Shown here: piece by piece, positions 26,168 through 35,832 of the stretch
Layout of the letters: every line of letters begins with the position of its first letter
Numbering within the stretch: position 1 is the stretch's first letter
DNA from: Betaproteobacteria bacterium
GTDB lineage: Bacteria; Pseudomonadota; Gammaproteobacteria; Burkholderiales; Burkholderiaceae_C
Length of the DNA stretch: 48,329 bases
Assembly (NCBI GenBank): GCA_009921265.1
Contig: RFYV01000019.1
Location: forward strand, 1-48,329
Reading direction: 5' to 3'
The notes under the pieces: model-generated
The model's database searches: none
The model's input: only the letters and a program-made list of their open reading frames with translations
What the model was told of the DNA's origin: nothing
Position numbers and translations under genes: made by a program

Positions 26168-26533
26168 TTAAGTAGAAAAAGATGAACCGCATCCACATGT
26201 AGAAGTGGCATTGGGGTTTTTAATGACAAATTGAGCACCTTGCAAATCTTCTTTGTAATCGATTTCTGCGCCTAACAAGTATTGATAGCTCATTGCATCG
26301 ATTAATAAAGACACGCCATTTTTGCTCATGGTGGTGTCGTCTTCATTGACGATTTCATCGAAGGTAAAACCGTATTGAAAACCTGAGCAACCACCACCTT
26401 GTACAAACACACGAAGTTTGAGCTCTGGGTTGCCTTCTTCGGCAATGAGGTCTGCCACTTTGGCGGCTGCACTGTCTGTGAAGACAATGGGTTGTGGCAT
26501 TTCGGTTTGAATGTTTTCGGCGACTGCGCTCAT
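26168..26533 (-). CDS. erpA: Iron-sulfur cluster insertion protein ErpA
   Basis: ErpA is an A-type carrier that delivers Fe-S clusters to apo-enzymes, notably those of isoprenoid synthesis. The 121-residue protein carries the three family cysteines C49 ([11 protein letters not shown]), C113 and C115 (STCGCGSSF). The N-terminal extension (to about residue 14) and the [13 protein letters not shown] start of the fold are normal for betaproteobacterial ErpA. It lies downstream of rplM-rpsI on the same strand, but a terminator separates them, so it probably has its own promoter in the 26534-26637 gap. Confidence 0.95.
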   Translation of the reverse strand: MSAVAENIQTEMPQPIVFTDSAAAKVADLIAEEGNPELKLRVFVQGGGCSGFQYGFTFDEIVNEDDTTMSKNGVSLLIDAMSYQYLLGAEIDYKEDLQGAQFVIKNPNATSTCGCGSSFST

Positions 26534-26637
26534 GGGATGCTCCAGGTTTCTTTGAAGAATGTGTAATAGTAACGTAAATTGGTCAACAATACTGTAAGTG
26601 CGGTTTTATGACCACAAGCCATAGGTTTGATGGCTAT

Positions 26638-26673
26638 AAAAAAAGCCGCATAGCTTGTGGCCAGCGGCTTTTT
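26638..26673 (-). terminator. Rho-independent terminator after rpsI
   Basis: A 10-base inverted repeat (AAAAAGCCGC at 26640-26649 with GCGGCTTTTT at 26664-26673) is followed on the minus strand by a T run, 25 bases after the rpsI stop. A second inverted repeat (CCACAAGC 26612-26619 / GCTTGTGG 26653-26660) overlaps it and could form an alternative fold. Confidence 0.8.
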
Positions 26674-26697
26674 GGGATTGCCAGAAAACAGCGTTGA

Positions 26698-27090
26698 TTA
26701 ACGCTTGCTGAACTGCTTGCGACGACGCGCAGAATGCAAACCAACCTTTTTACGCTCAACTTCACGGGCGTCACGAGTGACAAAGCCTGCGGCTGACAAC
26801 GCGGGTTTGAGCGTTGCGTCATAGTCGATGAGGGCGCGCGTGATGCCGTGTCTAACGGCGCCCGCTTGGCCTGATTCACCACCGCCGTGCACATTGACTT
26901 GAATGTCAAATGCAGCGTCGTTTTGAGTGAGCATGAGGGGTTGCTTGGCAATCATGATGGAGGTTTGACGTCCGAAGTACTCGGAGATGTCTTTTCCATT
27001 GACCATGATTTTGCCTGAGCCTTTTTTCATAAAGACACGTGCGACGCTGGATTTGCGACGACCTGTGCCATTGTTCCATTCACCAATCAT
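26698..27090 (-). CDS. rpsI: 30S ribosomal protein S9
   Basis: S9 sits in the 30S head; its C-terminal tail contacts P-site tRNA. The 130-residue protein begins with [20 protein letters not shown] and ends in the basic tail [13 protein letters not shown], the invariant KxxKR-type end. The central [19 protein letters not shown] block is also diagnostic. It follows rplM by 10 bases in the universal rplM-rpsI order and is closed by a strong terminator. Confidence 0.98.
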   Translation of the reverse strand: MIGEWNNGTGRRKSSVARVFMKKGSGKIMVNGKDISEYFGRQTSIMIAKQPLMLTQNDAAFDIQVNVHGGGESGQAGAVRHGITRALIDYDATLKPALSAAGFVTRDAREVERKKVGLHSARRRKQFSKR

Positions 27091-27100
27091 TGCTGGCTCC

Positions 27101-27529
27101 TTAGATTTCTAGCACTTGTGGCTGTTGCGCACTATGGGGATGCTCAGCACCACCATAGACCTTAAGTTTTTTGATCATGGCGTAACCCAGAGGACCTTTG
27201 GGCAACATGCCCTTAACGGCTTTTTCGAGCGCACGGCCAGGATGTTTGGCTTGCATGTCTTGAAAATTGGTGCCGTAGATGCCACCCGGATAGCCCGAGT
27301 GACGGTAGTAAACCTTGTCGAGAGCTTTGTTGCCCGTGACACGGATTTTGGATGCATTGATGATGACGATGAAATCGCCAGTATCGACGTGAGGCGTATA
27401 AATGGCCTTGTGTTTGCCGCGTAAACGGAGTGCTGCTTCGCTGGCAACACGTCCGAGCACCTTGTCGGTGGCGTCAATCACAAACCACTCATGCTTCACG
27501 TCAGCAGGTTTTGCGCTGAACGTAGACAT
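27101..27529 (-). CDS. rplM: 50S ribosomal protein L13
   Basis: L13 is an early 50S assembly protein. The 142-residue sequence has the family start [20 protein letters not shown], then [17 protein letters not shown], the [16 protein letters not shown] strand and the [10 protein letters not shown] signature. AAGGA lies 8 bases upstream of the ATG. The leader on the minus strand (27530-27710, shared with rlmJ going the other way) is GC-richer than average; I saw no recognised ribosomal-protein leader motif in it. Confidence 0.98.
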   Translation of the reverse strand: MSTFSAKPADVKHEWFVIDATDKVLGRVASEAALRLRGKHKAIYTPHVDTGDFIVIINASKIRVTGNKALDKVYYRHSGYPGGIYGTNFQDMQAKHPGRALEKAVKGMLPKGPLGYAMIKKLKVYGGAEHPHSAQQPQVLEI

Positions 27530-27710
27530 GGTTTTCCTTGAGTGGGTTGTGCAAATCCTTTTCCACGGTCGGCGTTCTTCTGATGAGAACCTCTTAGGTG
27601 GGATTTAAACTCCGCCGCGGGATTTGACCTGGCGCTGCGAAGCCCTCCATTCTATCCCAAACTTACCCTTTAAGGCTAGTTTCAAGGCATATTGCAGTTA
27701 CCATGGATGT

Positions 27711-28622
27711 ATGTTCAGTTATCGCCACGCTTTTCACGCCGGCAACCATGCCGATGTCCTCAAACACACGGTTTTGGTGTCTATTTTATCTCATATGACC
27801 GACAAAGCCGCAGGCTTGGTGGTGGTGGACACGCACGCCGGTGCAGGTCTCTACCCCATGGAGATAGGCTCATCCACCAAGGGATCAGAGGTGAGTGAAG
27901 GCTTACATTCTTTGCGAACGCGATTGCAATCATCGGGAGAAACTGTAACTGAGGCCTTGCAAAACTACCTCAAAGTGGTGGGCGCATTCAGAGGCCAAGG
28001 GGGCTCAGCCATCTATCCTGGCTCACCATTCATCATTCAACATCTGTTGCGTGAGCAAGACAAACTCAAACTCTTCGAATTGCATCCCAGCGATATTCGC
28101 GCACTCGATGGTCATGTGGCGCAACTGCGTGCAGGAAGACAAGTGGCCGTGCTGCGAGAAGATGGATTTGAAGGATTGAAAAAATTTATTCCACCAACAA
28201 CGCGTCGTGGTTTGGTCTTGATGGATCCCAGTTATGAAATCAAATCGGATTACATGCGTGTCACAGAAAGCATCAGCGACGCATTAAAAAGATTTTCAAC
28301 GGGCACTTATTTGATTTGGTATCCGATCATCCCAAGACCGCAAGCGCACAGTCTGCCCAAAAATTTAATTCGATTGGCGCAACAAGTGCGCAAGCCTTGG
28401 TTGCATACAACCCTGCGCATTAAATCGGGTGCTGTTCAAACCAACACAGCAGACTTTGATCCCGATAAACGCCCTAAGCAAGGCGGCTTGAGTGCGAGCG
28501 GCATGCTCGTGATCAATCCACCTTACACGCTCAAAGAGGCGCTACAACAATCATTGCCACAGATGGTGCAATGGATGGGTCAAGACAAACAATCAGGTTT
28601 TACTTTAGAGGCAGGCGCTTAA
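27711..28622 (+). CDS. rlmJ: 23S rRNA (adenine(2030)-N6)-methyltransferase RlmJ
   Basis: RlmJ methylates A2030 of 23S rRNA using SAM. The start is placed at ATG 27711, giving MFSYRHAFHAGNHADVLKH, the highly conserved RlmJ beginning; the open frame extends 29 codons upstream into the rplM leader without family similarity. SAM-site segments are VVDTHAGAGLYPM and the catalytic DPSYE (the DPPY position). LIWYPIIPRPQ and a C-terminal GMLVINPPYTL follow. Length 303. The product it leaves, S-adenosylhomocysteine, is the substrate of AhcY encoded nearby. The last 23 bases overlap the metF 3' end in antisense. Confidence 0.94.
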   Translation: MFSYRHAFHAGNHADVLKHTVLVSILSHMTDKAAGLVVVDTHAGAGLYPMEIGSSTKGSEVSEGLHSLRTRLQSSGETVTEALQNYLKVVGAFRGQGGSAIYPGSPFIIQHLLREQDKLKLFELHPSDIRALDGHVAQLRAGRQVAVLREDGFEGLKKFIPPTTRRGLVLMDPSYEIKSDYMRVTESISDALKRFSTGTYLIWYPIIPRPQAHSLPKNLIRLAQQVRKPWLHTTLRIKSGAVQTNTADFDPDKRPKQGGLSASGMLVINPPYTLKEALQQSLPQMVQWMGQDKQSGFTLEAGA

Positions 28623-29445
28623 TAATTTCAGTTGTAGCCGTACTTTGATTCATCGTATAAAAATGCAAACCAGGTGCACCAGCCGTTAGTAGTTGATCGC
28701 ATAAATCGGTGACCACATCTAAACCAAACGCACGAATGCTGGCTGTGTCGTCACCAAACTCTTGCAAACGCAATCGTATCCAACGCGGTATTTCTGCACC
28801 ACACGCGTCCGAAAAACGCATGAGTTGTGTGGAGCTGATGATGGGCATGATGCCAGGCACAACGGGTATGTCTGCACCCATGGCGTAAGCATCATCGACA
28901 AATCGAAAATAGGCGTCGGTGTTGTAAAAATATTGTGTGATGGCGGAGCTTGCGCCCGCTTTTACTTTTGTAACATAAGCTTGCAAATCGGCATGCGCTG
29001 TTTTGGCTTGCGGATGAATTTCGGGATAGCAACCCACTTCGATATGAAAGTGTGACGCTGTTTCTTGACGAATATAGGCCACTAAATCACTGGCGTAACG
29101 AAACTCACCAAACGTTCCGTGCCCACTGGGCAAATCACCACGCAATGCAACGATACGATTAATTCCTGCATCTTTAAAAATTTGCAATTGCGCACGAACA
29201 CTTTGCGCTGATGCACCAATACAAGAAAAATGCGGTGCAGCGCGATGACCATCGGTCAAAATAGCTTGCACTGTTTGCAATGTACCGTCTTGTGTAGAGC
29301 CTCCAGCGCCATAAGTAACGCTGAAGAACTCGGGCTTTAAAGCGTACAACTCGCGACGAACTTGCTCGAGTTTTTTAGCACCCTCGGGGGTCTTGGGTGG
29401 AAAAAACTCAAAGCTAATCGGCGTGGGTTTTGACACGTGCAACAT
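28600..29445 (-). CDS. metF: Methylenetetrahydrofolate reductase
   Basis: MetF reduces 5,10-methylene-THF to 5-methyl-THF with an FAD cofactor, supplying the methyl group for methionine synthesis. The 281-residue TIM-barrel protein has SFEFFPPKTPEGAKKL at the start, FFSVTYGAGGST, IVALRGDLPSG, GCYPEIHPQA and ITQYFYNTDAYFRF, all family landmarks. Its ATG overlaps the ahcY stop by one base (TAATG arrangement), so it is translationally coupled to ahcY and lies under the same SAH riboswitch. This makes the methyl cycle a single regulatory unit. Confidence 0.96.
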   Translation of the reverse strand: MLHVSKPTPISFEFFPPKTPEGAKKLEQVRRELYALKPEFFSVTYGAGGSTQDGTLQTVQAILTDGHRAAPHFSCIGASAQSVRAQLQIFKDAGINRIVALRGDLPSGHGTFGEFRYASDLVAYIRQETASHFHIEVGCYPEIHPQAKTAHADLQAYVTKVKAGASSAITQYFYNTDAYFRFVDDAYAMGADIPVVPGIMPIISSTQLMRFSDACGAEIPRWIRLRLQEFGDDTASIRAFGLDVVTDLCDQLLTAGAPGLHFYTMNQSTATTEIIKRLPLK

Positions 29446-30878
29446 TAATAGCGGTATGTATCAGGCTTGTAAGGGCCTTGCTTAGACACGCCAATGTAGT
29501 CGGCTTGCTCGGTGGTGAGTTCGGTGAGCATCGCGCCTACTTTTTGCAAATGCAAACGTGCAACTTTTTCATCTAAGTGTTTGGGCAACACATAAACCTT
29601 GCCGGATTCGTAATTTTTGGGTTGTGTGAACAACTCGATTTGTGCAATCGTTTGATTGGCAAATGAGCTGCTCATTACAAAACTGGGGTGTCCTGTGCCA
29701 CAACCTAAATTAACCAAACGTCCTTTGGCCAACATGATGATGCGCTTGCCATCGGGAAAGATGATGTGATCGACTTGTGGCTTGATTTCTTCCCACTTGT
29801 ATTTTTCAACGGAAGCGATATCAATTTCATTGTCGAAGTGACCGATATTGCAAACAATGGCTTGGTCTTTCATCTTGGCCATGAAGTCATGGGTGATGAC
29901 GTGTTTGTTACCTGTTGCAGTCACAAAAATATCGGCTTTGTCAGCAGCGTATTCCATGGTGACCACTTTGTAGCCTTCCATTGCAGCTTGCAATGCATTG
30001 ATAGGATCAATTTCGGTGACCCACACTTGTGCGCTGAGTGCGCGCAATGCTTGAGCGCTTCCTTTGCCCACATCGCCATAACCCGCAACCACGGCTACTT
30101 TGCCTGCAATCATCACGTCGGTGGCGCGCTTGATGCCGTCTACGAGGGACTCGCGGCAACCATAGAGGTTGTCAAATTTGCTTTTAGTAACGGAGTCGTT
30201 GACGTTGATGGCGCGAAACAGTAATGTGCCTTTGGCAGACATTTCATTCAAGCGATGCACGCCTGTTGTTGTTTCTTCTGTGACGCCAATGATGTCTGCA
30301 GCTTTGCGGCTGTACCAAGTTGCGTCTTGGGCCAACTTGGCTTTGATCGAAGCGTACAAACAGGTTTCTTCTTCGCTGGTGGGGTTGTTTAAAACCGATG
30401 CGTCTTTTTCTGCACGCTTGCCCAAGTGCATGAGCAATGTGGCGTCACCACCGTCATCCAAAATCATATTGGGGCCTTCGTTGGCTGTGCCAGCGGTACC
30501 AAATTCAAAAATGCGGTGGGTGTAATCCCAATAGTCGGTGAGGTTTTCACCTTTATATGCAAATACAGGAGTGCCGTTTGCAACCAATGCAGATGCGGCG
30601 TGATCTTGTGTTGAAAAAATATTGCATGAAGCCCAACGCACTTGTGCGCCTAAAGCTTGCAATGTTTCGACCAATACTGCTGTTTGAATGGTCATGTGCA
30701 AAGAGCCTGTGATGCGCGCGCCTTTGAGTGGCTGTTTGCTGACGAATTCTTGACGAATGGCCATTAAACCGGGCATTTCAGTTTCTGCAATTTTGATTTC
30801 TTTGCGACCCCATGGGGCCGAAGACATATCTGCAACTGCATAGTCAGTTGCGGCGAGAGGTTTGAGTACTGCGTTCAT
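29445..30878 (-). CDS. ahcY: Adenosylhomocysteinase (SAH hydrolase)
   Basis: AhcY splits S-adenosylhomocysteine to adenosine and homocysteine, removing the product inhibitor of methyltransferases. The 477-residue NAD-bound enzyme shows the N-terminal [21 protein letters not shown] block, [19 protein letters not shown] segment ([14 protein letters not shown]), [20 protein letters not shown], the NAD fold [15 protein letters not shown], and the C-terminal tail ending KPDTYRY. AGGAG lies 6-10 bases before the ATG and is inside a hairpin. The leader carries an SAH riboswitch, so expression rises when its substrate accumulates. metF follows with a one-base overlap. Confidence 0.98.
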   Translation of the reverse strand: MNAVLKPLAATDYAVADMSSAPWGRKEIKIAETEMPGLMAIRQEFVSKQPLKGARITGSLHMTIQTAVLVETLQALGAQVRWASCNIFSTQDHAASALVANGTPVFAYKGENLTDYWDYTHRIFEFGTAGTANEGPNMILDDGGDATLLMHLGKRAEKDASVLNNPTSEEETCLYASIKAKLAQDATWYSRKAADIIGVTEETTTGVHRLNEMSAKGTLLFRAINVNDSVTKSKFDNLYGCRESLVDGIKRATDVMIAGKVAVVAGYGDVGKGSAQALRALSAQVWVTEIDPINALQAAMEGYKVVTMEYAADKADIFVTATGNKHVITHDFMAKMKDQAIVCNIGHFDNEIDIASVEKYKWEEIKPQVDHIIFPDGKRIIMLAKGRLVNLGCGTGHPSFVMSSSFANQTIAQIELFTQPKNYESGKVYVLPKHLDEKVARLHLQKVGAMLTELTTEQADYIGVSKQGPYKPDTYRY

Positions 30879-30952
30879 GGTGAGCTCCTAAATGGTTCAG
30901 AACCACTGCTCACGCGAAGGGACGACGGTTGGTTATCCGAGGTGCTCACCTC
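30879..30952 (-). promoter_or_regulatory. Expression platform of the ahcY riboswitch (RBS-masking hairpins)
   Basis: On the minus strand the ribosome site AGGAG overlaps GCTCACC (30879-30885), directly before the ATG. GTGAGC at 30908-30913 can pair with GCTCAC, masking the site, with an inner TGGTTC/GAACCA stem. Further upstream GAGGTGAGCACCTC (30939-30952) is a self-complementary hairpin that carries a second GGTGAGC able to compete for the same site. There is no T run after any hairpin, so control is more likely translational than by termination. Confidence 0.55.
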
Positions 30953-30967
30953 ACGTTAACAGTGGGT

Positions 30968-31036
30968 GAGCGCAGTTGGAAATGATGTTTCCGAGCCTCA
31001 CAAAACCAAGCGGGTTTGCTGCAGCGCTCCTCGGTG
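30968..31036 (-). promoter_or_regulatory. S-adenosylhomocysteine (SAH) riboswitch
   Basis: The minus strand carries the SAH aptamer pattern: CCGAG (31030-31034) pairs with CTCGG (30991-30995) to form P1, joined by the conserved GAGCGCTGC and GAGGCTCGGA segments around a variable hairpin. GAGCGC (31024-31029) can pair with GCGCTC (30968-30973) to give the family's pseudoknot. It lies in the 5' leader of ahcY-metF, the usual position in proteobacteria, and binding of SAH turns the genes on. Confidence 0.9.
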
Positions 31037-31041
31037 CGACT

Positions 31042-31050
31042 ATTGTATCA
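31042..31050 (-). promoter_or_regulatory. Extended -10 promoter of ahcY-metF
   Basis: Minus-strand TGATACAAT is an extended -10 element (TGn plus TACAAT). Transcription would begin about 7 bases downstream, right at the 5' edge of the SAH aptamer. No good -35 box is seen at 17 bases, as is allowed for extended -10 promoters. Confidence 0.5.
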
Positions 31051-31181
31051 AAAAAAACTTATCAAGGATTGACAATAAATAGTATTTTTATGTTAAAAAT
31101 GATAACGCTCAATACATGTTTAGAACACACCAAGCCCATATGCTGTTTACATACCGCGAAAATCTTTTTTAAAAGTTTAAA

Positions 31182-32938
31182 TTGAGTTTGCTTCTTCACT
31201 TACAAAACCCAGAAGATTTTTGCTTCGTGGTTTTTGCATGCACAGCCTGTTTGGGTTTCTCGTTAATGACGCCTTGGTTTTGGCATTGGGGATGGGTCGA
31301 CACAGCTATTTCAACGGCCATTGGAGCGGTATCACAACTCTTTGCTCTTTTAATTTGGCGAAGGGGCCAAGGCTTGGTGTGGTGGTCACAAGTTATTAAT
31401 CAGATTGTGTCGATTGGCGTTATTTTGTTCAATGCCACTCTTATTGGTTGGGTGACGTAACCTGTCATGACGTGTATGGCGATGGTTCCAATTTACCTTT
31501 TTTTACGGCGCGACGCATATAAAGTTATTCTTAGTTATTGATTGCCGTCTTATCGATTTTAGTTGTTTGCTTTTTGCAAATACAAGGGTTTATTGCCATC
31601 AAACCTTACGATACGCATCAAGACTTACTCATCGGTACAGTGATGCACGTACTCATATGCGTTGCACAAAGGATTCTTGTTGCGTCTTACGATGCGGCCA
31701 ATTTACAAACGATTCATTACATCATGCAAAAAAATCCGCAACTGAAAGAGCGCACACTTGATTTACAAAAAGCCTACGCCCATCAGGATAAATTTTGGCG
31801 ATGGTGAGCCATGACATGCGAACGCCTTTAAATGGCATCATTGGTTTTCAAAATTTGGCACGCGACGAACCCAATTTACGATCAGAAATGCAATCTTTTT
31901 TGGATGATGCGCATCATGCCTCCAATCATTTGTTAACCGTTATCAATAATTTATTAGATACCTCACAAATCAAACTCGGAAAGCTTGCGCTGCAATTAAA
32001 AGTTGCTAGCTAACAGACTGTTTTGCTACATTCGTTTCCAACCTTGGAGAGTCAAGCTAAAGATGCAGGGCTTTGTTATGAAATGGAAATTGCCAGTGAT
32101 TTGCCCCAATGGGTCATCATTGACCAAAACCGCCTTTCGCAAATGTTAATCAACCTGTTAGCCAATGCAGTCAAGTTCACACCCAAAGGCGGCGTGACTT
32201 TAGAGGCGTCCTACCAAAAAAAGAGGGAAGCAAGGGGCCGCTCCTGATTAAAGTCATCGATACAGGAATTGGGATTGCAAGCGATTTACAAGGTCATATT
32301 TTTCAGCCCTTCACTCAAGTGCATGACCCTTTATTCAATCAATAGATTGCACAAGCTCTTCGAGGCAATGGCTTGGGCTTATCCATCACACAAAGTCTTG
32401 CGCGTACTCATGGCGGAGAATTAAAGGTTGAAAGTTTTGTCGGTCAAGGTTCTGTTTTTACTTTGCACTTACCTGTTGAGGTCGCCGATGAGCCCATTGG
32501 CATGAAAACCAACTTAACTTTTCATGAGCCGAAAGATAATTCGCCCATTCGTTTATTGGTGGTGGATGACGACGACGTAAATCGCTTGGTCTTTTGTACA
32601 ACCTTGCAACGAGTCTTTATCAACGCTTGGATTGATCAAGCGGCCAATTGCACGGAAGGGTTTGAAAAGATGAGTGCCTTTACGTATAACCTGGTTTTAA
32701 TTGATTTGGTGATGCCGGATATCGATGGCGCTGAAGTTGTCAGGCGTATTCATTCGCAATCCTCTGAACCATTTTGTAGCGTCCCTGTCATCGCTTTTAC
32801 AGCCAATTTGTCGAAGAGGCCCTCAATGCTTATGAGGCGGCAGTCATCCAAGAAATTATTCCTAAGCCCTTTGATCGACACATGCTGATTCGCAGCGTGC
32901 GCTACCGCACCATTCACAAAGAGGTTGAAGTTCTTTGA
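31182..32938 (+). pseudogene. Hybrid sensor histidine kinase/response regulator, wrecked
   Basis: Several plus-strand frames join into one hybrid kinase of about 585 codons. In order: four to six membrane segments (FCFVVFACTACLGFSL, LIAVLSILVVCFL), the H-box SHDMRTPLNGI, N-box NLLANAVKFTPKG, G1 DTGIGI, G2 GNGLGLSI, and a receiver domain with VVDDDDVN, the phosphoacceptor VLIDLVMPD and KPFDRH near the end. It is broken by TAA (31458), TAA (32011), TAG (32343) and at least four frameshifts, near 31535, 31793 (a lost T in TTTTTGGCG), 32215-32245 and 32812 (a lost base in TCGGAA). The 5' end is a TTG or unknown. No function is possible as written. It lies between the ahcY promoter and prfC. Confidence 0.85.
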
Positions 32939-32975
32939 ACACCGTTATGATGGCGGGTTATTCTTATTCATCACC

Positions 32976-34607
32976 ATGACACAAGCGCTAGAAGAAGTTC
33001 GTCGCAGACGAACATTTGCCATTATTTCTCACCCCGACGCGGGTAAAACCACGCTCACCGAAAAACTGTTGCTTTTTTCGGGTGCAATTCAAATTGCGGG
33101 GTCCGTCAAAGCGCGCAAAGCCAGTCGCCATGCCACGAGTGATTGGATGGAGATTGAAAAGCAACGGGGAATTTCCGTAGCAAGTTCGGTGATGCAAATG
33201 TTATATCGCGATCATGTGATCAATTTATTGGATACACCTGGACACAAAGATTTTTCAGAAGATACATATCGTGTTTTAACCGCCGTTGATTCCGCTTTGA
33301 TGGTGATCGATGCAGCTAACGGTGTAGAAGCACAAACGCGTCGTTTAATTGAGGTGTGCAGACAGCGCAATACACCCATCATTACTTTTGTCAACAAAAT
33401 GGACCGCGAGGTGCGCGATCCTCTAGATATTTTGGACGAGGTTGAACGCGAATTGGGCATGCCTTGTGTACCCATGACTTGGCCTGTGGGCCAGGGCAAA
33501 ACATTTGGTGGAATTTTTAATTTACGAAATCACAACATGGCAGTGTTTGAATCTGGCAGCGAAAGAAGGCCTCAAGATTTTGAAACCATTGCACTGACAG
33601 AAACCGCTGTATTGAGTCAACGATTTGGCAATGACTTTGCAGCTGCGATGGAATCAATGGAATTGGCCACAGGTGCTTCGCCCAGTTTTGATCGAGAAGC
33701 TTTTTTAGCGGGCAAACAAACACCTGTGTTTTTTGGATCTGGTGTTAATAATTTTGGCGTGATGGAAGTGCTCGATGCGTTGGTCGATTTAGCTCCCTCA
33801 CCTCAACCACGCAAAAGCTCTTTGTTGGTCAACTACGAACGCGTTGAAAAAATCATTGAGCCCGAAGCGCCTCATTTCAGTGGCGTGGTTTTTAAAGTGC
33901 AAGCCAATATGGACGCCAATCATCGCGATCGCATTGCGTTTGTTCGCGTAGCCTCTGGTCAATACAAACCAGGCATGAAACTCAAAGTCCAGCGCAGCAG
34001 CAAAGAGTTGCGACCCACATCGGTGGTTACGTTTTTATCGCAAAGACGCGAAGCAGTCGATGAGGCGTGGGCGGGTGACATCATTGGATTCACCACACAC
34101 GGCGGCGTTCAATTGGGCGACACGATTACCGACGGCGTTGCATTGCAATACACGGGCTTGCCTTTTTTTGCGCCCGAACTCTTTATGACGGTGCTCTTAA
34201 AAAATCCGCTTCGCACCAAACAATTGCAAACAGGTTTAGATCAATTGGGAGAAGAAGGCGCCATTCAAGTGTTCAAGCCCGAAGTGGGCGGCGCCATGTT
34301 GTTAGGCGCTGTCGGACAACTGCAATTTGAAGTGGTACAACACCGACTCAAATCTGAATACGATTGCGATGTGCGATTGGAATCTAGCTCTTACACAGGT
34401 GCCAGATGGATCACGGCAAATACACCTATAGAGTTGCGTGAATTTTTAAATGCATATCCACAACGCATGGCCACTGACGCGGCCAACACCTTGGCCTATT
34501 TGTGCACATCGCCCTACGATGTCAGACTTGCACAAGAAAGATTTCCCAAAATCCACTTTCATCCCTTGCGCGAGCATGCAGGCTTATCATTAGGAAGCGC
34601 TGGCTGA
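32976..34607 (+). CDS. prfC: Peptide chain release factor 3
   Basis: RF3 is the GTPase that ejects RF1/RF2 from the ribosome after termination. The 543-residue protein starts at MTQALEEVRRRRTFAIISHP; an in-frame ATG 17 codons upstream overlaps the decayed kinase and is rejected. GTPase motifs are HPDAGKTT (19-26), the switch segment RGISVASSVMQ, DTPGHKDF and NKMDRE. Domain II (GVVFKVQANMDANHRDRIAFVR) and RF3-specific domain III (PEVGGAMLLGAVGQLQFEV, CDVRLE) follow. It is convergent with the MFS gene, with 7 bases between stops. Confidence 0.97.
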   Translation: MTQALEEVRRRRTFAIISHPDAGKTTLTEKLLLFSGAIQIAGSVKARKASRHATSDWMEIEKQRGISVASSVMQMLYRDHVINLLDTPGHKDFSEDTYRVLTAVDSALMVIDAANGVEAQTRRLIEVCRQRNTPIITFVNKMDREVRDPLDILDEVERELGMPCVPMTWPVGQGKTFGGIFNLRNHNMAVFESGSERRPQDFETIALTETAVLSQRFGNDFAAAMESMELATGASPSFDREAFLAGKQTPVFFGSGVNNFGVMEVLDALVDLAPSPQPRKSSLLVNYERVEKIIEPEAPHFSGVVFKVQANMDANHRDRIAFVRVASGQYKPGMKLKVQRSSKELRPTSVVTFLSQRREAVDEAWAGDIIGFTTHGGVQLGDTITDGVALQYTGLPFFAPELFMTVLLKNPLRTKQLQTGLDQLGEEGAIQVFKPEVGGAMLLGAVGQLQFEVVQHRLKSEYDCDVRLESSSYTGARWITANTPIELREFLNAYPQRMATDAANTLAYLCTSPYDVRLAQERFPKIHFHPLREHAGLSLGSAG

Positions 34608-34614
34608 TTGTTTT

Positions 34615-35832
34615 TTAATGGGTGTCATTCATTCGATCTTTTTGAGCGAGGTCTGGAAATAATTTAAACCAAGCCATCGCAATCAAAATAGTGCCGATGC
34701 CACCACTCACCACTGAAACAATAGGGCCCCACAACGCAGCCACACTGCCTGACTCGAACTCGCCCAATTGATTGGACGCGCCAATAAAAATGGAATTAAC
34801 AGCAGAGACGCGCCCTCTGATTTCATCGGGTGTTTGCAGTTGCATGATGGTGATGCGAGTCACGACGCTGACGTTGTCAGCAGCACCTGTCACAATCAAC
34901 GCCAACATCGATATCCAAAAATAATCGCTGAGTCCAAACACAATGGTGGCAACACCAAAAATCATCACAGAGGCCAATAACCAATAACCCACTTTGCGCT
35001 GCAAGGGCCATCGCATCAAAACCAAAGACATGACCAACGCGCCGATCGCAGGCGCCGCTCTTAAAAAACCCAATCCTTCGGGTCCTGTATTTAATATGTC
35101 TTTGGCATAGATCGGCAATAAAGCAGTAGCGCCACCCAATAAAACAGCAAATAAATCTAAGGATGTCGCACCGAGTAATATTTTATTGTTCCAAACAAAA
35201 AAAACCCCCATCATGGCCGACGACCAACTAACAGCTTCTTGCGATGCGCGGTGTTGATATCTCACCATGACTGTAAAAATGCAAGCAGCGACCATCATCC
35301 AGCCGCAAGCGCCATAAACAATATCGGCACCGTACACATACAAAAGACCGCCCAGTGCAGGTCCTAAGATCACCGACACTTGATTGCCACTCGAGCTTAA
35401 TGCAACAGCGCGTTGCATCAATTCTTTTGAAACCAGTAGCGGTGTGATGGCTTGTTGTGCGGGCATTTGAAATGCACGCGCAATGCCCAGCACCACAGAA
35501 ATTGAAAATAACAAATGACTACTATCAAAATGTTGTTTGATGGATAAATACAAAACAAAACTAACAACGGCTTGCGCGGCCAAACATAGGGCAAATAATC
35601 GACCGCGGTGCATGCGATCGGCTACATGCCCTGCTGGCAAGGTCATGAGTAATGCAGGAATGAATTGAAACAAGCCCACCAAACCCAAGTCCCATGCACT
35701 GCCTGTTAATTCATACATGTGCCAAGCCACAGCAACCATCAACATTTGATTGGCGGTGATGCCCAATACTCGGGCATAAAAAAATCGCATAAAGATTTGA
35801 TTGCTGACCAATGCGCGAACGGTATTGGTCAT
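34615..35832 (-). CDS. MFS transporter (EntS-like MFS_3 group)
   Basis: This 405-residue major facilitator protein has about 12 hydrophobic segments and the A-loop motif [13 protein letters not shown] between helices 2 and 3. The start [32 protein letters not shown] and the later [38 protein letters not shown] segment in pieces match the MFS_3 group that includes the enterobactin exporter EntS. The substrate cannot be inferred. The ATG overlaps the uvrA stop by 4 bases (ATGA), so it is translationally coupled behind uvrA and may be expressed with it. Confidence 0.85.
   Translation of the reverse strand: MTNTVRALVSNQIFMRFFYARVLGITANQMLMVAVAWHMYELTGSAWDLGLVGLFQFIPALLMTLPAGHVADRMHRGRLFALCLAAQAVVSFVLYLSIKQHFDSSHLLFSISVVLGIARAFQMPAQQAITPLLVSKELMQRAVALSSSGNQVSVILGPALGGLLYVYGADIVYGACGWMMVAACIFTVMVRYQHRASQEAVSWSSAMMGVFFVWNNKILLGATSLDLFAVLLGGATALLPIYAKDILNTGPEGLGFLRAAPAIGALVMSLVLMRWPLQRKVGYWLLASVMIFGVATIVFGLSDYFWISMLALIVTGAADNVSVVTRITIMQLQTPDEIRGRVSAVNSIFIGASNQLGEFESGSVAALWGPIVSVVSGGIGTILIAMAWFKLFPDLAQKDRMNDTH

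Noticed and set aside
27530..27710. tRNA or ribosomal leader RNA before rplM
   Set aside because: GC-rich with short inverted repeats, but no cloverleaf, anticodon arm or known leader motif could be built.
29766..30224. 152-codon plus-strand ORF opposite ahcY
   Set aside because: Shadow of a highly conserved gene; no ribosome site and no recognisable protein features.
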